Shown here in pieces: positions 26,501-38,500 of a DNA stretch of 64,000 nt. The stretch spans positions 9,566,055-9,630,054 of the forward strand of contig CM063244.1 of assembly GCA_032158295.1 (NCBI GenBank), in the 5' to 3' direction. This DNA comes from Pycnopodia helianthoides (taxonomy: Eukaryota; Echinodermata; Asteroidea; Forcipulatida; Asteriidae). The notes beneath the pieces are model-generated. The model worked only from the letters and a program-made list of their open reading frames with translations. It was not told the origin of the DNA and ran no database searches. Each line of letters begins with the position of its first letter. Positions within the stretch are counted from its first letter, which is position 1. The position numbers and the translations under genes were made by a program.

Positions 26501-29500
26501 CGCAAACCGAATATACATTGATACCTCACCATGCAATGCCTCAAAAACCATATACATATTTAGGAAGGGTTTCAAAAGGATACACTGACTGTTGTCTTGG
26601 AGGTCTGCGCTGACTGGCGGGTCCGTCTTGATCCACTTCTTAGCTCGTGGGAAGTCGGCCTGGAGCTGGTTCTGAATGGTGCTGAGCTGGTCAAACGGCC
26701 GGCCGCGGTAAATCCACGCTCTGCTCTGGAAAGGGAGAAGACATAAGAGAGGAAGAGAACTCAGCATTTTCATTTTTGTAAAAATATTAATCTTTACAAG
26801 ATTCTAGATAGATGGAAGCAGTTGGTTGTGGTTGGGGGTACGCTCTACTACACTTGAATCTAGCTGGTCAAGTGTCACAAGGCAAGACTATGTATGGGCA
26901 GGATCAATTAAAGAGGCTCTGTTTATACAATTATACATTTTTGAAGCAGCGACAACTGACTAGTTTCTTTAGAAAATTGCAAATAAAATTCTATAAATTC
27001 CCCTGACACAGCCAAAAAGTTTTTGAATTTAAATGGTCCGCGGCGCTGGTAGGGTTAACAAATTGGGGATCGGTAAGAGAGAAGTCATAGTGAACACTTC
27101 AATAACATCAGAGGAAAGTTAATAGAATTCTGAAACACCCGAAAATTAGGCCCATTTAAGCTGCCCCGGGGCGCTGGTACAGGGTTAAGAAATTGGGGAC
27201 CGGTGAGAGAGAAGTCATGGGGAATACTTCAATACCTTCAGAGGAAGTTTCCATAGAACATGACCCTGAAGTAGGTGGGCGGCTGCCGCTGTTTCTTCAG
27301 AATATTGTCAAAGAGCGACGCCTGAGTTTGCTGTGGAAAAAAGAGATAAATATACGCATTGAGTTAGGATTGATATCTTCGTTAGAAAGTTAAACGCCAT
27401 TCATCTCCTGAATCCAGTACCCTTAGGATTTAACTGCTGCTGAAGCCGCGTTCGCATTGGATTAATAGTCAACCAAGGCCATTAACATTAACATACAACA
27501 ATAATCCAGTGACCTTTAACCGAGTGACAAAATACATAACCTAACTTGTAAACAATGGTCGAAGAGAAAACACATCAAATATATAAAGTAAGAAAAACAA
27601 AGCAAGCAAAGGGATGCAATTTCTGAGTTCTGTAAGCACCCAGACAACACCAGTGAACATCACCAGTACATGGTGATAGTTCACTTCCAAGTGTCATGTG
27701 ATCATGGCAGTGCAGTGAACCGACGTGGGTTTTACTTGCTGGTTTTACTGGGATCTTTCCAAAAAATGGTAAAATAAAATAAGGTTGCTATCATGCAATC
27801 TCTTCAAATTGGAGTGGACGGACTCATTAAAACGACAAGACAACTTGTCCTGCTGGCCAATCACTGGAAAAAGTTAGAGGCAAAACCATGAGAATGTTTT
27901 AGGCATTGAGCCGAGCGTGATACCGCTTCATAACAAAACTGAGTACCAGTTTAGCAGCAGTGATGAAGGGTTTTTTAAACTGTTTGACTTGAGACTGTGC
28001 GAGCATTGCTTACCAGAATGCGGCTGTTTTTCCCGTAGTCGAAGAGTTTTCCCTCGTACTGTATCGTCAGCTCCTTGCATAGAGGGATTCCAAACTCCCA
28101 CATCTGAAATCAAAGTACACCATCACAGAAAATGACGCTTTTTGTTTTGACTTAATTGATTTAAAAATAACAAGAGTGTTAAGGTAGGGTCGTACTTTGG
28201 TATTTATCCAGAAAAAAATGTGTGCAATTTTCTTCCGAAACCTTACTTGTTATAAAGATGGTATTGGTATAGAAGTAATATTCATTCTGTGAAATTATTT
28301 TGTCTGAAGATTAGAAATCAATAAAAGTACGTCAAAAAGTTTGATACTCCAAAGATCGCCTAAAGGCTACTTTTGGAGAGTCAAATTTACGAGGTGTCCG
28401 TTTGTGACTGCTATGGCCAGAGATGTGGTTGGTATCCGCTGTCGCCTGGCTAAATGTGGATGGATTCAACGTTCTTGATGATAAAACACTGTGACAGTTT
28501 TTTTTTGCAGTTTTCTCAACAAGTAGACACTGTGATCCTTCTTCAAACTCTCTAACAAAATCCAAGACCACATGGTAACTCAACATCAAAACTGTTTGAC
28601 TCAGAATTATGGTAGTGAGCCTGATCCCATGTAAACCATGATATAATATATATAACTAGTTCTTACATAGCGTATTTCATGATAACGTATCAATGCGCTT
28701 CACATTAGTGCCCTGGTCATTAGGCCAATAGCATTCCTCTAATCTTTCTCAGCTCCCTGGGGAGTGTATAGCCCTGTGCTGCTTTGGTGCTCCGAAGGCT
28801 TTTTCATACACAATATCAACCTCTACCCTCGCAGGTACCCATTTATACCCCTAGGTTAAGAGAAGGAATTATAGTAAAGCATCAAGTGTCATGACCGAGA
28901 TTCGAACCCACACCCCGATGACTCGACCACTAGAACTTGAATCCGATGCTCTAAACCACTCGGCCATGACACCCTACAATCATAAAATGATCAGTTTATA
29001 CTAGCGCAGTCTCCAATCCATCATCACTATAACAAAAAACGCTGTTTGGATTTTGATGAGTTTGGGTATAAACGTTTGAATCATCAAAGACAAAAGTTTA
29101 CGAATAATTTTAAAAAACGTCTTGAGCAAACCCACCTCTCCTTTATCCAGTAAGTTGATAATCTCATGATAGAGGGCCTCCTTCCTCTGCATCTCCGTCT
29201 GCTTGGGATGTTTGTCGTCTGGCGGGAGCATCTTATCCGTCCAGTCTTGGGACTTGGCGAGCACCATCAGCGTGAAGGCGGCCTCCGTGTAGTCCTGGGA
29301 TTCAAGGTGAAGGTCTCGGAGGCGGTAGATGTACCGGGTGTAAATGTCCTCTCGGTTGGCGTCGTCCTTGTAGAAGTTCTGGGATTGGAGATGGAGTCAC
29401 ATAAACAGCCCATCAAATTACTCTACTAGGAAGGAACTATAAATACATAGTGAACTTGCGGGTACAACCATGTGTAAATCTCTTTTGTGGGAGTGTTGGC

Positions 29501-32500
29501 TCTGAAAAGAGCCGGTGTGATCTCGACGTTTCGAACAGTATACTCTGCTCATACTGTTTGAAACATCGAGACCACACCGGCTCTTTTCAGAGCCACCACT
29601 CTCACACAAGAGATTTACACATGGTTGTACCCGCAAGTTAATTATTTATTTATAGTTCCTTCTCATTTTTCCAAACCATGCAAAGCTTCAAACAATACTT
29701 AAATTACTCTACTGTTTTTGTATTATTTTCAGAAAACAACGTCATTCATACACTAACAAGTGACCACCCGAGTGCTGCTATAGACAGATCCGTTAACCCT
29801 TTAAGGACCATTCATTTCTGTATAATAATCACCATACGCCCAGACATTGCTAATCTTTTGATTTTTTGCCACGTTGTTTTAAGGAAAAAATTTTAAAAAT
29901 TTATCAAGAAACAGAAATACGTGGTTTTGTTTTAGAATTGTAGATTCTATGTTAACATGGAAATCATTGGAAAATGTAAATTTCTTTGACCCTCTTTGCT
30001 ATGGGCATTTTGATACAAGCTTCTTGCGGTTGCTGTGGCCCCTAAAGGGTTATAATACATTGACTAATCATAAAAGCAAACACACACTCACAAGTCTGAC
30101 AAAAGTCCGACATGTTAAAAACCTATCAGAAAATGTAAAAAACTGTCCATCATTTGGATTGCTGTGCCGTGTCTTTTATATGTGGCGCACAAGCTTTCCA
30201 CATGCACATCGTTGATAGACAGTTGCTCTGGTAGGCAGTGCTTAATGAATATGCTGCGGTGGTACTATAAAATACTCTGCATCAACCCCCCCCCCCCCAG
30301 AACCACCAGCGCAATTCCCTTACCTTTACGATAAGTGTACTGAGTACCAACAGCTTTACAACCCATCTGCATGACGAAGCAATTATGGTCAAGTGTCTTG
30401 CTGACAGACAAAAGCGCCATAACTGCACCCTTAATACCAACCATAGTAACTCACCATGAGGTTGTACAGGCAGTTGAGTCGCAGATGCCTGTTCTCCACC
30501 CGGCCGTCGGACACGTTGCGGTAGTCGATCAGACGTTCCAACAAACGTTTGACTTTGTCTACAAACTGTTCACCTTCCTCACGCCAGGGCTGGCTTTCAA
30601 TGCACTCGAGGAGACTAAAAGGGGGGCAAGTGTAACGACAGTCAGAACAGCCGAGCAAAATTTTTGAAATGAAAGCTGCAAGATTGGTTCAGGGAGACAT
30701 GGTTATGGGAAAGGTTGTTTATTCGTATTAATTTCCCTTTGAAGATTAAGCACGATCACTCAGTCAACATATATTTTCAAACACTTACATAGAATATAGA
30801 GGGCGCTCTTTGTCACGAGCTGCCATTTTTTGTTTAAGCCTTGTCTCTTTTTTGTATCCGTTTTTATCTTTGTTTGGAATCGCCATCCATACTCCTTATT
30901 TTAACTGTGTATTTGTAAGGAATCTTTATTCTACAAGTGTGAACTTTGTTGGGGATTTTTAAGTTTATCGCCGTGTATAGAGTACTTTGATGTGACGGTA
31001 ACAGCCCCAATATGTTACAGCATGCTACATAGTGCAGAGTAGTAAGCCACCTGTAAGTACTACTGAGTAAATTTGTAAATTTGTTTGCCGCTCCCGTCAC
31101 TTTACTGTTGGATTGTACATCAGTATGCAGACTTCAGTAATTCCTAGATTACTGGCTCTAGGTTTGATAGTTTTACTGTCAACCTTTCATGGAACCTTTA
31201 CACGGGACTTCGGTATGTCGCCATTTGTCTTGTTTGATAGGACAAATGACCCAGTGAAGCTGAGAACGAGGGTGGCCCTTACTAAATGGTCAAAGGGTGG
31301 ACAAACAGTTATTCTCATTCCAGGCCACAATCCTGATCCCCCTATTAACATAACTATTTATATGGATGTTTCTGTCAACCCTGGCCCTTCAACAACCTAT
31401 GATCATGATTTTCACTACAGTGGAGTTAACACTAATAGCAACACACCATTCGTGAGTTCCGAAAGACCTACATGCACTGGTGGTATGCCCCGCATGCCTT
31501 TTTTCCCTAACCATTTGAAGTATTCTCGGAGACAACTCCTTCAAGTACGTATCCACAGCCCTAAATCTCAACTTAAGCAGGAAGTATTGCAAGTTCTGAA
31601 ATCCAACGGAATCCTGAGATATAGGGGTAGGAGTGCTGGGAAATTCAGCCGCAATCGCCGTCACTCTACACTTCGATCGCAACCGGAGGCTGTAGCATCG
31701 ACCACCGACGCTAGACCAACATGTATAAGGGTGCACACTACATATAGAGAGGACACTCGTCTTGTAAGTACCTGCAGATACAGGAACTCTCAACTTTTAC
31801 GCCCCCTGCCCCATGATACCATTACTATTACATCTGCTAGCGCTAATCATGAAGATCGACCAGTTATAAAACATTCAGGCTTGCCGTCAATATTTTTGAC
31901 CAATGCTAGATCTCTCGTCAACAAGTTTGATGAAGCTCGATTGATTTTTGAGCTTAACAATGTAGACATAGGAGTAATTACAGAATCTTGGTTCACCCCT
32001 GACATTCCTGATCACATGTTAACCATCCAAGGGTATAATGTATTCTCAAGATGTCGTGATCTTAGACGGGGAGGCGGAGTAGCAGTTTATTCAAAAAAAT
32101 TCATTCCTGCTGTTAAAATTAACGATATAGTTGTTCCTGAAGAACTGGAATGTATTTGGGTGAGACTTCGTCCTCCAAGATTACCAAGAACTATTTCAGC
32201 CATAGCAGTGTGTGCAGTTTACATTACAACAGACTCTCCTCATCAACGGACACTTGAAAATCATATTATGGCCAGTCTTGATTTGTTACGTACAAAATAC
32301 CCAGATATTGGTGTAGTTATTTTAGGAGATTTTAATCGCATGAATATTAATACAATTATTGCAGGCAATGACTTAACTCAGATAGTGGATTTTCACACTA
32401 GAGCCGATGCCGTGCTTGATTTTATTCTCACTAGTCACAATTTGAAGTCTGTTTTTGATAAACCAATTCCATTGTCTCCTATTGGAAGCAGTGACCATGT

Positions 32501-35500
32501 TAGTATTTTATGGAAGCCTAAGTTGCACCAAAAAAGACAGAATACATTTAAGGTTAAAAGAGTTCGCCCTTTGCTCAACTCTGGTATTTGTGCTTTTGGA
32601 CGTTGGATTCAAAGTCAGAACTGGAATGAAATTCTCAATTGTGCGAATACTCAGGGCAAGGTTGACATTTTTTATAATTTGCTTGATTCTGCCATGGTTT
32701 CCTTTTTTCCCTTTAAAAGCTACAAGAACCATGTTAATGACAAGCCTTGGCTTACACCTCACATTAAAAAACTTGTTTTTGACCGTCAAGTGGCTTTTAA
32801 CACTAACAACATGGTTCTTTGGCGCAAATATAGAAATCTGATTAAAAGAGAAATGGAATTGGCTAAGATTTCTTATTATGCTAACCGTATTCGTAATCTA
32901 CAGAACACTGATCCTCGTCAGTGGCACCAACAGGTTAAAAAGGTCACTAATAATAGTAAAAGAGGTCTTGACATAGACATCCCTGGTATTGATGGAAGTG
33001 ATCATAAGGCCAAAGCTACTGCGATCAATGCCAAGCTTGTTGACGTTTCTGCTAACCTTAACCCTTTAGATACGTCTACATTGCCTGCGTTCTTGCCAGC
33101 GGTAGACTCTATCCCTCATCTTTACCCTTGGGTTGTCTATGCCAAACTTTAAAAAATTAAAACTAGCAAGGCGTCAGGACCTGATGAATTCCCTCCGAAA
33201 CTCGTTAAGGAGTTTGCATACGAACTTAGTATGCCGCTCACAGATATTTTAAATAGTTCTTTCATGGAGGGTGTTGTTCCGGTGCAATGGAAAGATGCTA
33301 TTGTTGTCCCTATTCCCAAACAATTTCCGCCTAGTCTTGACAAACTTAGACCTGTTTCACTTACTTCAGTCTTTGCTAAGATTGCAGAAGGATTTGTTAC
33401 TGACTGGATTATTGATGATATTCACGCTAAAATTGACCTGCAGCAGTTTGGTAATGTTAGGGGGGTTTCTACCAACCATTACCTTATTAATTTAATTCAT
33501 TATCTTTTTCAGGGTGCAGAGGGTGGTCGCAATGTGGGAACGGTGGTACTTACGGACTTTTCAAAGGCATTTGATCTGGTGGACCACACCTTATTGATTG
33601 ATAAGATCATCACCATTGGGGTCCGTGAGTCTATTGTTCCCTGGATTTGTGACTTCCTGCGTAATAGACGTCAATGTGTTCGCTATAATGACGTTCTTTC
33701 AGATTATGTTGGTATTAATGGGGGAATTCCCCAAGGTACAAAGTTCGGCCCGATTGGTTTTCAAATACTCATTAACGATGCAGCACAAAACTCACAATCA
33801 AAGTATTGGAAATACGTTGATGACTTGACATTTGCTGAGAACTGTAAGACTGGTAGTCGTGGCCACATGCAAGACGATTTAGATAATTTTAAGGAGTGGT
33901 CTGATTCAAATCACTTGCAGCTAAATCCCTCCAAATGCCAGGCCATCCAGGTGTGTTTCGGTAAATCCCATCAAAATCCCGGTAATTTAACAATTGGTGA
34001 TGAACCTGTTTCTTTTGTTACAGAGGCCAACATTCTGGGCCTTTGTGTTCAGAATAACCTTAGATGGGACAAGCAGATTAACCATATGTTAGCTAAAGCC
34101 AACAGGAAACTTTTCATGCTGCGGTCACTTAAACGTTTTGGATTTAGTTTGGATGAATTAAGAATTGTTTTTAATGGATATGTACGCCCAGTTTTAGAAT
34201 ATGGTGATGTCATCTGGAACTCGGGTGTTACTGTTAAGCATACTCATACCATTGAGTCTATCCAAAAACGTGCCTGTAAAATTATGTTGGGTAATAGTTA
34301 TCATTCATATGACTCTGCTCTTTCATCGCTTGGCCTTGACTCTCTGGCTGGTAGGAGAGTGGCACACTGCAGGCGTTTTGCTAATGAACTCGCTAACAAC
34401 CCTCGCACTAAAGACCTCCTCCCCCCTACCAGGCTTGAGAGTCATGGTCGAAACCTCCGTAATAGTCATCATGTTTCAACCATCCCCACCAGAACCAGTC
34501 GTTTTAAAAATAGTCCTGTTCCTTACTTCATAGGTTTAATTAATTCTTAACTAATTTGTCCATTTTATTGTTAGTGGTGGTCGGAGTGTGGTTCTTATCA
34601 TTTTATGTTTTATTTAAACGTTTATGCCCCTTCAAATAATCCATTTCCCTTTTACACTACAGGGAGGTGTTGTTTAGTTAATGTGGTTCTGTTTTTGTTT
34701 TATAGGCGTGGGTGAAATCTTCTTTTCTTATATCATTTATTTTTGATATTTAGGTGTTCTTTTAAACATAATTTATGTATTTTCTATTTTTAACTATTGT
34801 AATGACTCTGCAATTTGACCTTCGGGTCACGATGAATGTCATTTTTAATAAAATTCAAATTCAAATTCAATATTTCTGAACGTGCACTTCTCTTTGCCAA
34901 AATTCCATAGAGTTACATTCTCTGGTACCCCACTCATTTTCTCGCTTAGCAGAGAAATTTGCACCGCAGTATTTTTCTTCTGCTTAATGGCTTTGTGAAG
35001 TTGGGCCCAGGCAGTAAACGGCAAACCCACCCGAGCCCAATTTCATAGAGCTGCTTAAGCACAAAAAGTAGCTAAGCACAACAAAACGATGCGTACCAGA
35101 ATAAGGTTACCAGCCAAACCACCATGTCACATGTACAATTTGTGACTGGTATCCTGCTCATTTCTGCTTAGCAGACAATTGTTAAGCAATATTTTCTGCT
35201 TAAGCAGCTCTATAGAGTGAGAATAAACTTACACTTGATTGAAGAGGACAGCGTAGTTCTCATCCCCTTTCTTCTCCACACACACCATGGTGTCTAGCTT
35301 GTCAATCAGATCATCCTCAAGCTACGACAACAACAACAACAACAACAACAAGTCAACTCCTTAAACATAGCTGCTTCACGGTTACACAAACAAACAAAAA
35401 ACTCACATATGTTTTGTGTTCCATACGTACTGTGGACATTCCATTGCTATTATGTCGTTAAGAAAATGACATTCTGGAAACTGTTCCAATAGATATTGTT

Positions 35501-38500
35501 TTGAGAGGAGGTTTCTTTTTCTATATTTTTTTATTTTTTTGCTTAAACAATTGACTAGAACGGGACTTGAATCTACAACCATGGGATTCATGTACCAGCA
35601 CTCTACCAATTGTGATATCTAGCCCTAATGTTGGCGGTCTCTCTATTATTAACAATTTACTCAGACAGTTTTCCTTGTTGTTCATTACTTGATATTTGAA
35701 ATTTAACACACAAAAAGTCGCTGCCCCTTAAGGTGATCCCTCTCCTGCCACCTCCCAGGTTGTATCGTAAACTTGGATGGACGGCAGTTACAGGTTAAAT
35801 GGCTTCTGACTGGCACCCCCGAACAAAGATATTGACAAAATAGGTAGACTGCCAACATTAGGGCCAGACATCTTAGTTGGTGGAGCAACAGCACGTTAAT
35901 CCGGAGGTCACAGTTTCCAATCCCACTCTAGCCCATTTGTTGGGTTTTTTTTTCAACCCCAAATTATTCACAATTTACCCAGTCAGTTTTCCTTGTGGTT
36001 CATTACTCGACAATTCCTCAAACAATCTACTTCATCCCGAGACAGATAACCATGCATAAGAAACCGCTCCATATTCAAGACACAATGAAACTGACCAACA
36101 TTTTCCCCAAGAATGATCAACCTTGTACTTTGCCTTTGATCGCTGTGACCAGAACAGATTGACTAAGACAGAGCAGCGGGCCTCTTGTGTTCTCACCTGA
36201 TCGAAGGTGCCTCTCTCTAGTTTCTCACAGCACATGATGTCAAAGATGATGGGGAGGATGAGACGACGGATATCTGCCTGTCTCACCATGGTGACCTCTA
36301 GAAAAGGTCGGGTCAGGTCACGGAACAGACTCTTGTAGTCACCTGTATCAAAGAGAGAGGATGGGGAGCATATCCACAGAGGTTCATCAGAATTAATTTT
36401 TCATAAAGTAATAAAAATAAAACTTAAAGGCTAATAATAATAATGGATGTTTGTGTAGCGCTGGTGTCTGCCAATTTTGGTGCTCATGGTGCATGAACAT
36501 TATCACCCAGGTCACTGGGCCATTAATTTCATTCCTTCAGTTCCCTTGGAAGTATACAGCCTGTAGTGCCAAGTATGTAGGGGCACTAAGCTAAATCAAT
36601 CCCAAGAGCCATCTCAGCCCTCACAGGTACCCATTTACCCCTGGGTGAAGAGAAGCAATTTGGGTTGAGTGTCTCGCTCAAGGACACAAGTGTCATGACG
36701 GGGATTTAAACCCACACTCAGAAGATGTGCAGATGGAATCACTACAGGAGAGGAGGCTGAGAACCGATTTAGTTGAGACGTACAAGTACGTTCATGGTCT
36801 CTGCAAAACCTCAACGGACAAGCTTTTTCTCCCGCCCCCTCAAAGACTTAAGAGGACATTCCCACAAGTTGTTTGTCCCGCGCACCAAAACCAAGCTGGC
36901 AGGCCGCTTCTTTTCTCATAGAGTGGTAAACATATGGAACAGTCTGCCGGATTCACTAGTTTCTGCACCTACTGTGGCTACGTTTAAGAATTTATTGAGA
37001 GTCCTCCCCATCAGCGAAGAGGACTAATCAACCAAGTATACCAAGTAAGTACGACTTTGAGTCCGCCAGAACTTGAGTCCGTTGCATTTAGACTGCTCAA
37101 CTACAACACCCAATTAAAGCGACACAAGTCTTCGTTTAGACATTTTTATTCATCAGGCCTTGGTGAGCCCAAAGAATCAGAGAATCATCTGGATGATGCT
37201 ACACTTTTTTAGTCTGTCTCATTCACTAATTATTTTGTCTCCCTCTTCCCACCTTTGATTTTGTCGTTTGCGTTTCCAACCTCTTGTGGTTAAACCATAG
37301 AGTTATATATAGGAACTAGAGGGCGCACTGGCAATACTGCGTGCACAAACGCGCCGGGACCGCAAGGAGGCACTAGCGCCATTTTTTAGAGGGGGAAATT
37401 GAATACGAAGTATACGATGTGCGTATGGTAAATGCACGCATCACACGCTCGTTGTTCATGTTGTTGTTTTGCGTACAGTAAAGTAATGGTAGTGGTACTT
37501 AAAACATGGCCGCACCACCCGCGCGACGAGTCACGTAACTTGGCTAGTACGCCCTCTAGTTCTTCTATATAACTCTATGGGTTAAACCTGCCCCTTCCCT
37601 TTACCACCTTTGTCTCCTTCTTCATTGTTCATCCCTTGCTTTTTTCTGTGTGCTCTCTGCCTCTTTTTCTTTTCATTTATTGCCACTTGACTGCTTCTGT
37701 TACATCGGTAAACCTGCTCATGTGTGTTGTGTTGTCATTTAGCCATGGAGACTCAAACATCAGGCCAATAACTACTGTTTTCATTTTTACAAAATTGTTT
37801 GGAAAGATAAAGAGTAAGATTTCTGGCATCACCTAAGCTCTGCCACTTGCTGACAATCTCCTGGGCCATGTCGACCCTCATGTCTCCATGTCGGCTCATC
37901 ATCCTCTCCTGCTTGGCGTGGGTCATGGTCTCAAACTGCAAGCACGGCTGGGTGATGAAGATGCAGGCCAGGCGGAAGTAGTCAAACCACAGCTGCAAGA
38001 GCAAAGATGTTTGTCAACTCAATAGTATTTGTGTCCGAACAACAACCCGAAGTGGTTACAGCTACGGCTACGGCTAGATTTCCGCGTCATCATGCGTTGA
38101 GGTATAGGACGTCCCTAGCAACACCCTTAGCAATAGTCGTAGCCGTAGCTGTAGCCACCAATTGGGATGTGGCCTTAGGCTGTGGCTGCTATGGGCCTTC
38201 TATTCTTCAACGCACGGTCACCTGACAATCACACCACAGCCACAGCTGCAGTCGCTAATTCGGACACAACCTTAAATTCAATTGCCATTTCTTTGAGAAG
38301 AGAGAAAAGCATATCAAGAAAAAGAAGAACATGTGGAACTTTTGTCACATTCCATTATATAAAAAATAATTAAAAAACATATTGCTTTAGAATATTTGCT
38401 TGTTCTCCCATCACCAAGTGTCCAGTACATAGATAAAGAAGTGCTCTGAAATGTTTTTTTCTGATTTTCATGATAACTCTATTGGACCAAATTTAATTTT

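Larger units (their letters stand above)
31113..34870 (+). mobile_element. CR1/L2-group non-LTR retrotransposon, near full length
   Basis: One reading frame, 31,113-34,550, broken only by TAA at 33,150-33,152. First part (679 residues): N-terminal hydrophobic segment (residues 10-28), NPGP at 89-92, then an APE endonuclease (TNARS at 263, ESW at 291, GDFNR at 405, SDH at 460). After the stop: reverse transcriptase motifs VSLTSVFAKI, DFSKAFDLVDH (A), PQGTKFGP (B), YVDD at 33,813-33,824 (C), LNPSKC (D), and the usual end SRFKNSPVPYF. The 3' UTR ends with AATAAA and attcaa repeats to 34,870. 5' UTR probably extends to about 30,800. Copies RNA into DNA at a nicked target. Lies antisense in the e24-e25 intron. 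Confidence 0.93.

Noticed and set aside
29418..29641. Similar peptides on both strands, suggesting a duplicated gene
   Set aside because: Both are the two arms of one palindrome.
21858..35935. tRNA-like sequences at 21.86-21.94, 35.55-35.63 and 35.86-35.94 kb as tRNA genes
   Set aside because: A and B boxes exist but acceptor stems do not pair and the same flanks repeat, so they are SINE heads.
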